Notes under the pieces: generated by a model
What the model saw: only the letters and a program-made list of their open reading frames with translations
Databases searched by the model: none
What the model was told of the DNA's origin: nothing
Program-made: the position numbers and the translations under genes
In this document: positions 10,445-21,965 of the stretch, one piece after another
Layout: each line of letters begins with the position of its first letter
Numbering within the stretch: the stretch's first letter is position 1
NCBI GenBank assembly: GCA_003427395.1
Contig: BFEA01000518.1
Coordinates: forward strand, 70,429 to 134,428
DNA: 64,000 bases
Reading direction: 5' to 3'
From: Chara braunii
Taxonomy: Eukaryota; Streptophyta; Charophyceae; Charales; Characeae

Positions 10445-11772
10445 GCACCGTCGGGGGGGATCCATCTATTGGTAGGAAGCGACACCTGTTGGAAATCGGG
10501 TCCAGCGTTCCATAACATTGAAAATTGTATTTGTTTGTGTGATCAGGATCAGCATTTGTAATGACCGCAAGCTACCCAGGCTCACCTTCTGAAAATGGAA
10601 TTCAGACTACTCAGGCTCACCTCCTAAAAGTGAAATTCCAAGCTTACACAACAATCCGAGCTTCTTGCTTGCATAACAGTCTATGGTAAATGCTAGTATG
10701 CCCTGATATCATGGCAAGTGCCGTAGGATGGGACACCCGTAGGCTACCAGGCTGATCTACGTAGGTCGTCGTTTGACAGATAGAATAGCAGAACAGTCTG
10801 AGTTGTTGCTTTCATGCTTACACGAGAGTTTTTGATGGGTGATAGTATACACATGTCTCCTATCTGTTGGTAGGAGAGTTAGCAGCCGGTTGTAAGAGAT
10901 GTTTTGCCACCCCTCAGTCAGTCGACCACCAACTTGTTGTTGTTGAAGTAATTTGTTCGGGTGGTGCTGAGAACTGAACCCAATCCTGGGGCAACTCCTG
11001 CCGAGGAACTTGCTCGCTATCAGCTGTCCTCTCGAACTCCGTGAGACGCCGCTTTCCTCAGTTACGGGAAGCCATTACCGAGTTCTGTTGTAGTGCTACA
11101 TAGTGAGTTTCAGTCCCCGTACAGAGCAGGCCAACAATCATCGGGCTTCCTCTACTGAGCAAGATTCCTCAACGACCGTCTTAGCTCCCTTGAGGGAGTA
11201 TCCCTCCATGTTTCTGCTTCCTTGGAGTAGAGGGGTCGTGGCTGTGTACTCCAAATGCGCCTCTCACGTATTTCCGGTATCTTTGTGTGTGAGTTGTTTT
11301 TATTGCACATTTTCCACTCGCTGATAATATGTATTGTCTATCAGCAGTTGTCAGTACATCACTCCCTTCCCTTCTTATTGTATGTATGTGTGGCAGTTCT
11401 TTCACTTCACAACCCTTCCTTCCTTGAGCATGTAAGGGATGAAGAGGGGAGGAGAGAGAAATGGGAGGAGGAGGAGGAGGGAGAGGGAGAGGGAGGGGAG
11501 GTTGGGTAGGGGACAGTGATAATAAGACTAAATGAGGACAGTGCAGTGATCTTAATCCTTAAGGGAGACCCAAGAATGTAAGTCTGTAGGACCTTTGAGG
11601 AGGGGAAGCGAGGTTATGACCCTAATACAAAGTTAGGTTGCAAGAAGGAAACCTGGAAGCAGTGGGCGGGTCTCCATTGCCATGAAAGCTCTGTAGTCCT
11701 CCATTGCTTTCAGTGACTGTTAATTTCGCCATCGAGTTTGGAAAACTTATGTTGCAGGTCATGCCATAACAA
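10445..11772. other. degenerate non-coding stretch
   Basis: It contains a short tandem (two copies of about 42 bp with CAGGCTCACCT, about 10,575-10,650) and a strongly purine-rich tract at 11,441-11,512 (GGAGGAGGAGGAGG type). The purine tract could be a relic polypurine tract of the + strand element, but no LTR start follows it. Confidence 0.4.
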
Positions 11773-12000
11773 CTAGTAAGCTATCTTCAGGGTTTCTTTA
11801 ACATTAGGATCTTTCTTCTCCTTGTAATCCCACACGAATGCTTTCCAGGCTTCTTGCGTATGAGACTTGATTTCCTTTACTATTACTTTTTGGGTTTGCT
11901 GCAGGTCGAGCTGGTGGTCTCTTCTTTCGAACGAGCATCTTGCAACTACGATTTCGTCAAAACGATATATTTTATTTTTTGAACGGAATTGAAACTCCAT
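11773..12000 (-). CDS. unrecognised 75-aa frame, possible exon
   Basis: A minus-strand frame of charged, ordinary-looking composition (FDEIVVARCSFERRDHQL, SHTQEAWKAFVWDYKEKK) sits in AT-rich DNA where long frames are less expected. It ends in a TAG. Its strand matches the ORF split by the large insertion (13,739-13,804 plus 55,579-55,813). It could be part of the same ancient locus, but nothing links them directly. I do not recognise the family, and it may be chance. Confidence 0.25.
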   Translation of the reverse strand: MEFQFRSKNKIYRFDEIVVARCSFERRDHQLDLQQTQKVIVKEIKSHTQEAWKAFVWDYKEKKDPNVKETLKIAY

Positions 12001-13438
12001 TTTTGTTTCTTTTTTTCCCCATTTTCATGCAATTTTACTACCGCATTTTATAGGATACCATGGGTTGAATTATTGAATAATATGGCTTAAAATGCTCAGC
12101 ATTGGCTTAGGAACTATGTTTTTTTGGATTGTCTAATATTTATCAAGCGCACATACTTTAAAATTTTAAGAGTTTTAATATTTTTTTCTCCATTTATTTA
12201 ACAAAACCGAATAATATAATCAACATGCTCAACATTGGCTTGGGAAATGCGTTGGAAAAAGCATTAACTAAGCATTTTGGTTTTGCTTTCCTCTTAATTC
12301 ATAAGAAGTTTTGATATTCTGAAACCAATATCCTTTTGTGCATATAATAAGATGGGCAATGCAATAAATTTTCTTAATCTGAATTTTTTCCCACTGTATA
12401 CAACAAAACCCCCCAATACTTAAAAACACTCAAATCCGATTCTTTTCCAAAATGTAAGTGTGCACCGTTTTTTTCTTCTTCTCTATTGCCTTCCATACGA
12501 AATTGAGGATCCTGTCATATTTCTACGAGTTTATCACAATAAATACACCGCAAATAAGTAAACAACTGAACCTTTATCCACATTGCTATACGATGCCCCA
12601 TATCGGTCAACATTGCTCCACGTCCACCACTTAACAACTCGTAATCCATAAATGTATATCCCTGCTCATACTCTCACATTTTCCTACGTTCCCATTACCC
12701 GCGGATCCTATTTATTACATTAATGATGAGAATTCACATGGTCGCATCGTTTGAGCCCTCTAACATGCACGTCAGGATAGGTAAAACAAGCATGTTTTTA
12801 ATGTCGGTTATGAAAGCAGACCAACCTTCAAGTCTTCTGCCCTCACACATCAACGCTGTTTTTTTCCCCTCGTGAACTTGCAAAGCTGCTTAATGACATT
12901 CCACAAAATCTTGCTCTCTTCCCATTTCTCCTTATCTTCCATAAATTCGCACGTCATACACGCCGATCTCTGTGAACCTTACGACAACTCCAAACAATTT
13001 ACTTCCACGAAGTTCACATCACATTATTTACTCGTATTCGTATGAAAATGGTCCGTTGGGTGTGGTGAACGCTGCCCCCGGAGGCACTGCAACGTGAGTG
13101 ACGCTCACCATTGTTGTATAAGGTACACCGTAATGCACTTGTTTCCTGTAATAATGTCGAGCACTAGAACCCTGTCATATTGATTACGTAATGTTGTTGA
13201 AAATCAATAATCCAACAATTATCAACATTCTTCAAACAAAGAAATTATAGTTTGTAATGCAACAAAGATTGACTGAATTGAAAAAAAATAAAACCAATTA
13301 GGTTCGATACACTCACTTGTATATGTTAACTTTGACCATGTAAATTACAAATGTTTGTGATTTTTCAAAATTCATATATGCAGCGTTACCAGAAACGAAA
13401 TAATAAACAAAAAAACACAAATAAACATAACAAAAACA
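12001..13438. other. AT-rich sequence, no gene seen
   Basis: AT-rich with many T runs, and no frame with family features. A diverged pair about 130-150 bp apart was noticed (GCTCAGCATTGGCTTAGGAA near 12,093 and GCTCAACATTGGCTTGGGAA near 12,227). Composition resembles the other flank (55.6-59.2 kb), consistent with one ancestral region. Confidence 0.45.
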
Positions 13439-13445
13439 CACTCTT

Positions 13446-13480
<35 letters not shown>

Positions 13481-13513
13481 GTCTCTCGCTCTCTCTCTGT
13501 GTCTCTCTCTCTC

Positions 13514-13595
<82 letters not shown>

Positions 13596-13599
13596 TCTT
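13439..13599. repeat. CT / GTCT microsatellite
   Basis: CT repeats flank about ten copies of GTCT. The open frames across it on both strands are only the repeat. Confidence 0.95.
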
Positions 13600-13738
13600 G
13601 GCACAACAAGGACATTCGTTTACATATCAACTCCAATGTCTGGATATATATTGTTGAAAATATCATGTCGATGCTATGCTAACTTATGCTATCGAGTTTA
13701 TGCATTGAACATAAGTCATATAAAAGTTTTTGCGTGCT

Positions 13739-13804
13739 TTATGTCTTCATAGTATGGTCTGTATGGACATCTACAACCATCTGTTGTTTGCCACCCATTA
13801 ACGG
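13739..13804 (-). other. downstream half of an ORF split by the large element
   Basis: Reading minus strand from the insertion point, the frame of the right-flank ORF (55,579-55,813) continues here for about 20 codons to a TAA at 13,739-13,741. Bases 13,801-13,804 are the left copy of the ACGG target duplication. Confidence 0.45.
13801..13804. repeat. target-site duplication, left copy
   Basis: ACGG directly precedes the TGTCG LTR terminus, and the same four bases follow the right LTR at 55,579. A fifth A could be shared with the LTR end. Confidence 0.65.
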
Positions 13805-16129
13805 TGTCGAGCGCATCGGTCCGGCACCGCACGTGGCACCGCGAGACCCTCTCGGCCGCGTCACGCAAGAGTTGGACAAACCTCGTCACAAACATACAAA
13901 TGGAGCTTCCTTAGGCCGCTCCGGCCGAGTGCGCCAGCCATACCTCTCTCGACCCCCTACGACAGGATAGGGCCTACGCGAGGCACAACTTACCTCCACC
14001 TTACGAGAATTGTCACCTCCCTTCGGTGGGCGTATCCCCGCCGAGCTACCAGTCCACAATACGAAAGCTAATCAGTTGCAATCGCAGAGGTGGGCCAGCC
14101 GAGGGCGTTTCTCATTCGTTGTAGCATAGGGGGTACGTGCGGTTATACGCCTATCGGACCCGCACGCGAACCGACATCTTGGGGGGCTGAAGTCCCAAGC
14201 GCGGCTCGTCGTCGGTCGACTAGGACGCATCCCACATACCACGCGCACACCACTCTACGAACGCAAAAATAAAACACCCCCCCCCACACACACACCTGCA
14301 ACGTGACACAACACAAAAACGCGACAACGCTTCTAGCCCCTTAGTAGCCGTCCCATAACTTTCCACTGCGGAAATTGGGTAGGCGTCGTGCGCGAAACTC
14401 GGCATAAAGCCGCGCGGACGCAGGGCTATCTCATATCGACTCGCAATGCAAGCGTACGCAAGCAGTCGCAATGATGGCGTACTATGTAGTACCCATACTC
14501 ACGCGGTCCTCGTTAATCTCGAGAGCCGTATTCGACACTCAAGTGTCCGCTGACACACGCTTTGAGGGTTAATCTCTCGACGCTGGATAACCGCCATGCG
14601 CGGTTTAGGACCACAGACCTCTTCTGCACCCTTGTGTAGAGCGGGTGGTACACAGGTCCAGAACCTGTGGTGGTGGTTGTCTCTCACGGCCCTGGGGGTA
14701 AGTCTCTCCCGGGCCTGGGCGAAAGTCAAGGGGTTTGACTTTGATGGCTGCCACGGACTACAACGTCCAACTATAAAAATCTCTAAAAAGCAAACAAAAC
14801 ACGGACGAAACCAAGAAGAGGGAATAGGGTAAAGGTCCCCTGGCTTTTAAAAGGACTCGTGACCTTGGAGCACCCTTCCCCTCTATGGGTGGTGTCGGCG
14901 ACCTACAATAATCCCAAGCGCTACGCCTACGTGTGAGCCCGGCGATCCCATAACTTTTAGACGCTGGGGCAGCGAAGCGTCGCGCGCGAGACTCTAACAT
15001 AAAGCTGCGCGGCCGCAGGCCAATTCTATGCCGACCACCGATGCCAATCGTACGTGGTAATCACGGCTCCGGCCTCGCGATATTGAATGGCTGAAGGAAC
15101 ACATCGCGATGGGTCACCCCTCACGATATTGAACGGTTGAAGGATGCGCCGTTCGGCCCTCGCGACATTTTCGCCTTCAAGGTGGGGTGTCTCGCCAGCC
15201 AAAGTAAATAGACTCTATGAGAGGGGAGACTCCTTCCCTGCAGAGCCTAGGGCTTGGGATGTCCTGGACAAGAACCTTGAATCCTGGCCCAGGACCAACG
15301 TCCGACTAAGAAAGCCCGAAGACGCAAACAGGCAGAAGGGAGGGTCTTTCCCGTCCCTCAACCTCAACCTTTAAACGGGTTTTTAACATGGGCCTCTTAG
15401 GCCTCTCGAACACTCATCATAAGTATACCCCCACATACAAGCATAAGGGAAATAGAGATGCGACGATCACTTCTCACAGGCAAAGTGGGACTCCTTACAA
15501 CCATGTATATATATATGGGGTCGTAGGCAATTCAAATCCAAAAATCCGAGCCACAAGACATACCTGCAATCACACCAAGAACCGAACAACAGAACACGCA
15601 CTACACGGAGTCAACCCCAACCAATCTCTATGCTTATACCCCTTCGCTTTAGCCATTTAAGCCCCAATCGCCGATCCAACCAACCTCAATTAAATACTCA
15701 GTACCTTTGTTAAATGACCATTCAATAAAAGTCTGGGTGAAACCCTTCACAAAAAGTAAAACCACCAGAGCCAAAGTCTTTTAGGTTGAGTATGGAGAGT
15801 GAGTTGGAATTGAGTCGAAGACCGACGAATCGGCAACCGACCTGTTATCAGTGATAACGGAAGGTGATCCTCAAGGGATCAAGCTGAATCTAGTCCTGAT
15901 CTTGAATCAGATAACCCAAAAGACCTGTAATCACAAGATAGGTCAAATGTCAAAACTAAATCATCAGCATATGGGGGATAAACCTCCATAGCACATTCTT
16001 ATTCAAGGTTACCTGCCAACTAAGTCCAGACCTACCTCTAAGCCTGCGTCCAAAGCAAAGGTAGACTAATGGCGGAGTCTCCCCTATTCAGGGTGGATTG
16101 CAAGAATCGCCACCTGTCAAAATATAATC

Positions 16130-16740
16130 TAACTCCTCGAATTCAAGGAAATTTCGGCAGTGCTTCCCGTAGGAAAAGTGTCTTTTCAGAGTCTATACAA
16201 ACCCAAATATCAAAAGTAGGAGTAATCTATAACTCTTGAAAGTCAAATTTTGTCTAACTCTCTGAATTAGCAGAAATTTGGGCAGCATCCCCTCTGGAAT
16301 TGGGGATTTCCCAGATTTATACCAAGTCAAATTTGAACTCAGCCCCCAACCCTGGGTTCAACTTAGACAAAATCTGACTAACTCCTTAGTTTTGCAGAAA
16401 TTTTGGCAGCACTCCCTCTAGAAAAGTGCTTTCACAAAATTTATACAAAGCTAAGTTTAGAGCTTAAGACTTACTTTGACTTCTCAAAGTCCAATTTTGT
16501 CTAACTCCCTCAATTAGCAAAAATTTGGGCAGCACTCCCCTTAGAAAATGAGACTTTCCAAATTTTTNCTAAGTCAGATATACAAAAAAGGCAAGNAGAA
16601 CTTTGACAAGTCNAAATTTGTCGAACCCCTTGAATCTGTAAAAATTTCNGCAGCGCTTCCCGTAGAGAAAGTAGCTTACCAAAATTTATACAAGTCCAAG
16701 TGTAATAGCGAGTTTCAGAAAGTGCAAGAATCGATCTAAG
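16130..16740. repeat. degenerate tandem array inside 3' LTR, unit about 110 bp
   Basis: Each unit has a version of TCTAACTCC...AATT, then GAAATTTNGGCAGC, then a short stem-like element (for example GGAATTGGGGATTTCC) and AATTTATACAAA. About five diverged units follow each other. The block contains several Ns that also occur in the right LTR. Confidence 0.65.
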
Positions 16741-16984
16741 TAAAATAAAGTCAACTTAGAAAATGTAGGAATTGACCTAACTCCTATCGCTCCAGCATGT
16801 GGCGAGCCTCTAAAGCAACTACCTGTCAACCTGAAGCCTAGACCAAGTAGTAATCTCACTCAGTCACATGCAGGCCAAACCACAAAGGTAAGTACNCNCA
16901 CCAACCCCAAGCTCTTTTAGCAAGCAATAGTTCATGNTTCCTCAGTAAGTTACCCCTTTATACCCAACTTACATAAGGCATAGG

Positions 16985-17910
16985 TCAGGGCACCTGAACT
17001 TACAGAGCGCGCCCAACTTAGCCAGGCCCAAAGTCAGAATACCTAAACTTACAGAGCGTTCTGACTTGGCCGGGTATACACAAACAAAGGGCACAACTAC
17101 TTCTCTCTTCTTTGGGCGTAAAACTAGACCACTCTAGTCGCCCTGAACTGTTTAAATAACCAGATTATATATACCTCTCTGAACTTAATCTTGAAAGGGG
17201 ACATAAGGCTGAGCCGCTCAACTTAGAACACTGCTCAGCCTGCCCAAATTTACCTTTAGTTATATCTCTTTAGTTATACTCTCTTCAGTTGTGATAAGCT
17301 ATAGTCAGGCTACCTAAAGTTATAGAGCGGCCTGACCAGCCAAGTCGTAATAGCATAATAATACAATATAACCAGGTTATATCCATTGGGTTCCAACATG
17401 TGCGAGGCATTGGGTCAGACTACCTAAACTTATAGAGCGGTCTGACCCTCTGCCAGGTTCGTTTCTCTCTAATCCAGGCTGTGCGGGGAAGTAGGCCAAG
17501 CTACCTAAACTTATAGAGCGGCCTGTCCCCTGCCAGAATTACTCCCTCATAATAAAACAGGAGAAGGGCCGAACCACCTAAACTTACAGAGCGGTTCAGA
17601 CCTCCTCGTTCAGAAACAAAGAAACAGAAAGAACTCCCACATAAATAAGGCGACCCTGGGTACCTAAACTTATAGAGCGCCTTGAGCCCCTGAAAGCCAA
17701 GCACAACCAACCCTCGCAACTCAGAGCAGTCAGATCACCTAAACTTATAGAGCGTCCTGACCCTTAATGCACTTCACAGCACCAGGTCTCCCCAAACTTA
17801 TGGGGACATCCCAGCGTCCAGAGCTTCAGGCTACCTAAACTTATAGAGCGGCCTGAGGCTTCATGCAATCCAAAAATAAATAAAGCGCTGGGCTTCCCCA
17901 AACTTATGGG
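16985..17910. repeat. array of covarying hairpins (3' LTR copy)
   Basis: About eleven short inverted repeats. Nine share the central sequence TACCTAAACTTATAGAGCG or close variants, but their stems differ: AAGTCAGAA/TTCTGACTT (17,031-17,067), GTCAGGC/GCCTGAC (17,304-17,336), GGGTCAGAC/GTCTGACCC (17,412-17,448), CAGGC/GCCTG (17,825-17,857). Two further units use a TCCCC/GGGGA stem around AAACTTAT. A constant loop with changing but complementary stems is the pattern of conserved RNA or cruciform structure. In the element's sense strand the loop reads GCTCTATAAGTTTAGG. Confidence 0.85.
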
Positions 17911-18379
17911 GACCTCCCAACCTCAATGACTCGATCAGACTACACGCAATACTGCCTTCCTCCTAACCTTCCCCCCAGATGCAATCCCTTTTTGTTCACA
18001 ATCTGCTTTCAGGCAACCAAACAAAGTCTGAAACTGAAATTGCACACACATTCCTTTATTTCAGTCTGACTTATGTCCTGAACGTCAAGCTCAAAACCAA
18101 GTACCGGATCCACACAATACACTCAGTCAAACGCAGAGGGATGTACAGGTAGGGGTCATAGTTGGGTTTATAGAGGGAGTCAAGGGATTACCACTCAGTT
18201 CCCTGCTTCCAGGACTCCGCCTGAGTCCCGGCAGAGCTCCCGCACTCGGTGGGGCAACCTCCCACAGAGGCCTTGGCGCGGATTACGGGCCACAAGCCCG
18301 TCTGCCGCCTTCCCCTCAGAGCCAAATAGACTAGACTTAGACTCAGAAAGGCAGGACGAGATAACTTTTAGATTCTCAG

Positions 18380-19700
18380 ATGTAAGAAATGGTGCGCTCA
18401 TACCCGCATGAGAGGGCCTTCAATCCTTCNGCGCCTGAGGGNCNCACAAGTGGTAGCCAAAAAAAATGTGCGGCAATCGACCAATCCAGAGTCAAACAGT
18501 TGAGCTTGGATCGCCTGACGGCCTTCCAGATCGCAGCAATAACCTCCCTTCAGCAGCAACAGTATGCCACCAGGTCCCACCAGCCCGACCTCCGATAGCA
18601 CTACTCGCCGCACAATAGCACATTCCTTCCTGACCCCCCCCAACGTTGTGCAGTCCAGAGATGCTAGACTCAGCTGAAGTCCACCTTTGTGTCTTACCGG
18701 AACAGCAAGGGAAAGCACAACAGTGCACAATGAGCACGACATAACAAGATAGTGCTGCTCAAACGATCGCTGCAATGGGTCCCAACAACACCCGGCGGCC
18801 AGGTAAGTAACCGCTGCGGCGGTGGCCCGGCATACGGCGAGTCACTACAAATCGCAGCTCGATAAAACAGCCGCTTAAGCCGACAGCAACTTCAGCAGCA
18901 AGCGCTGCGGAACACAGTCGTGCCCACAATATCAATGATAGTAACAACAAGACGAGTACCTCTGCAGCACCCAGCAGCCCAACCGCAGCAGCCAACACCA
19001 CCAAAGCTTTATGCTGCAATGCCCCACAGATTGCGACGGGAAGTGTTGCGCGGTAGTAAGCCTCGGGGCACAATGGCAACGGTCAACACCCAGCCTATCA
19101 TGGCAGCCTCACTAGTTCAGTCCCCGCCACTTTTTACTCAGCGGGACGACCAGCGTACCAGCTGGGCAGGTAAGTTCGCCTTGCTTTCTTATGCAGCAGT
19201 ATGAGCGATGCATCGACAACCAGCTAGGTCTGCACCTCCGCGGCTAGCCTGGCTGCTGGTTCATTCTGCAGCAGATGGTGCTGCTGGTCAACGGCCTGCA
19301 ATCTCGCAGCCCGCGTCCCGTCACTCCTTACCGTAGAATAAGCGAACTTTTGCCAGTAGGTAAGCGGTCTGACACCTACAACTCGCTCCCCTGTTGCCTC
19401 GGTCGTAGAGACGGGCGTCTCACTGGTCAACAGGCAATTCTTCAGCCTCCGCAACCCGCTTCCACCCGACTAACGAGTTTCCAGCCCGTGGTTGGCCTTA
19501 CGCAGCTTCTAGCAACCAGATAGGAGCCTTCCGGTAAGACATAGTCGGCTTCAGCCCTTCCTGCCATAGTGGCTTTACGCTACTTCCAACGAGCAAACCC
19601 GAATAAGTCTACCGCTCAACCCTGGAGCTTCTCACTGCTGTTTCAGCCACGCTACGAGGTGAGTTACCTCTCCCAACGCAGCTCGCCCCAGCTACTTCGA
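18380..19700 (+). other. exon-like modules with donor motifs inside 3' LTR
   Basis: GC-rich segments end in strong 5' splice-site consensus on the + strand: CCAG|GTAAGT (18,803), GCAG|GTAAGT (19,170), GTAG|GTAAGC (19,360) and CGAG|GTGAGT (19,659). All but small changes are retained in the right LTR (52.1-53.4 kb). Translations give no recognisable protein, so any transcript would be non-coding or decayed. It lies antisense to the retroelement. Confidence 0.4.
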
Positions 19701-21303
19701 TCGATAGGATGAGTAAAGTCGAATGAACCTATCGCTAGACCCTGCCTCGATACATGCGCATCACTGCCGCTCACCCGCCTACATACCGCATGACTCCCGA
19801 TACTCACACCAACTAACCTACTAACCTGTCGCCGAAACCGACGTCGCCACCACGTTCCCAACGCCTAAAAACCCCGAACTGATACCCTCCCTCGCCCGCC
19901 TTTGTCAAGAACCGGGCGAGTCATCTCCTTCCTCGTCTGCTACTCCGACTCGTCGCCATCGCCCCGCGCACCTTGACTCTTCCGTAGTAACCATCCCGCC
20001 CCTCTACTCCCAAAACTGTCACCGCCATGTCATTCGCCTTGGGCAGACGCCCCGAATTCGCCCTTTACCCCGTCAAGAACGACCGAAAACCGTGCGAATA
20101 CCTCGCTTCCTGGTGCGCTCCGCCCCGCCTTCCGTCACCTCCTTAATCGCGCTGACATCAACGAAGCCCCGCAGCATGCCTCCCGGCTGTTTGCGGTGCT
20201 TGACAGCCTCACTCGTTGCTGAGAAAAATCTCCAAGGAAAGAAACAGAGACCGGCCGATGGCTACCGTCTAAATATTCTCTTCGCCCACCCGACCTTCGT
20301 AAGTCGCGAAGCCCCTCCCCCTATTTTCTTTTCCAGTACCTGGCATCAAACGGCTCCAGGTTCGCTCCCCGACCTCCGGGCGTTATCCCTCTCCCCTTTT
20401 CCCGTACGGGGGCCAAACTGGTCTCCTCTGTATCTTCCCGATTCTGCCAAATGCCCCGAAGGACTTCTCCTAGTACTGCGTCCGCGGCCCCTCGCTTCCT
20501 AGACAGCCCCTTCGTGCCACCCTGTCTTACCGGCTTCGCACGGATCTGGCCCCCTTTCGACGCCGGGTCCGTAGTGTCTGCACCTGTCACGTGTCATGGC
20601 AACAAGGGCTCGACGCCCGCCCCTCCTCTTTGCTCCCGTACGTATCCGGCTCGGTCTGCGTCTGGGTCCTTCCCCGATCTCGTATGCATCATTCTCGCTC
20701 GGGGTCCATGCTAATTTTCTCCATATCGTTCCAATTTTAACGGATGTCCCGAAGGACTTGCGTGGCGCGCCACTCCTCCGCGCAGCTACTCGGCCACACA
20801 AACCTCTTCCCTTACCCTGTCTCCCATCCGGGTTCATCCCCGGAGCCCCCTTGTGGGCTTCACAGATCTCCTCCGCCTCACTCAGATTCTCTCTGGCGGC
20901 CGCGTCAGCAAGTTGACTAGTATTACGAAACTCACCTTTTCAACTTTTACCCCTCGTCTCCTCGGAGTTCGTGCGGCCAAAGGCCGCCTTACCTTTTGTA
21001 CACGAACCTAACCCATGTTCTAGAGTTTATGCGTGCCAGCCGTGCGCGGGGTCATACAAAAATCTTTTCTGCATCGTCCCACTTACTACGGATGTCTCGA
21101 AGGACACAGCCCGGGCCGCGGAGTCAACCGGCCCCAGGCAACTCGGAATACTTGGCTCTACTCGCCAAGTTCCGTCATCTGGACCCAAGCGCCGGTTTGC
21201 ATTCCAATAGTTCATGGGTGTACCCACCGCAGCTCCGCGCCTACATACGCGCGTGAAAAATAGTAGTAGCAAAAATTCGAAATAAATAAGTTATACGTAA
21301 ATA

Positions 21304-21313
21304 GATATATATA
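21304..21313 (-). promoter_or_regulatory. candidate TATA box of the 3' LTR
   Basis: The minus strand reads GGAGTTATATATATCTAT, about 650 bp inside the U3 end. The same string is kept in the right LTR at 54,916-54,925. Position and strand suit an LTR promoter; no start site can be read from sequence. Confidence 0.4.
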
Positions 21314-21965
21314 ACTCCGCGGCGTGCGGCAACCGGGCGGGAACCGCGGCCGCCATAACTGTAAAAGGCGAGAGGGATAGTCCCACGGGCCCATCAACCC
21401 CTCAAGCCTTTCGCCGCTCCCGCGCCGTCGTCCGCTGGCCTCGATCTCCGTACCTTCGCCGCAATAGTCCATCGCCGTAACCGATAGGGCTAAGCCCAAG
21501 CCTGGTATCAGCAGGTGCGGCCTCCCATACAAACGGTACCGCGCAGTGCCCCTGGCCAAGATACCGCCCTAACCACTCTTTTCAGCCCCCATTCGCACCT
21601 ACGGCCCCTAGGTGCCTATGTCGGGCCACCGCCCCGCGCCGTGGCCATCCCATGCGCCTACCGGCACGCCAATCCTACAGTCGGTCGCGCGCGCGACCAA
21701 AAACGGACCTTCATCCCCTAGCCAATCTCGTGACTTTAGTATGGGTTGGCCGGCTACCCCGGCCGCCCACTCAATCAGAAAAATCACACGCGCGCCTTAA
21801 AATTGCGCGCCCACGTACTCCCTACCGGGACAAGGCACACTTTTGCCCACGTGCGGGCGACCATCGCATTTTCCCCCACGGGCACTCGAAATCCAGGCTA
21901 AACGAGCCTCCCTGTCACTTGCAGAAACCAGGGCGGATACCCTTGTAAGGGTATTCGCGCCGACA

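Larger units (their letters stand above)
13805..21965 (-). repeat. 3' LTR of the giant element (8.16 kb)
   Basis: It aligns end to end with 47,528-55,578. By eye the identity is uneven: about 90% in parts of 13.8-14.5 kb and near 99-100% through 14.7-17.0 kb. Two extra segments of about 40 and 80 bp sit near 20.13 and 20.73 kb. From the 3' end of the element inward it contains a piece shared with the second LTR family (CAATCGCAGAGGT, CCGAGGG), a 110-bp tandem array, a hairpin array, donor-motif modules, and a U3-like end with a TATA stretch. I see no real gene in it. Confidence 0.85.

Noticed and set aside
11441-11512. Purine tract as the PPT of the + strand element
   Set aside because: No LTR terminus follows it and no second LTR copy is present.
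16985-17910. Coding reading of the hairpin array (LYKFR repeats on the minus strand)
   Set aside because: The frame is broken between units, and changes keep base pairing rather than amino acids.
20092-20916. Overlapping GC-rich frames in the LTR (about 18.4-21.7 kb and 52.1-55.5 kb)
   Set aside because: They occur in several frames and on both strands, differ between LTR copies by indels that shift the frame, and lack domains.
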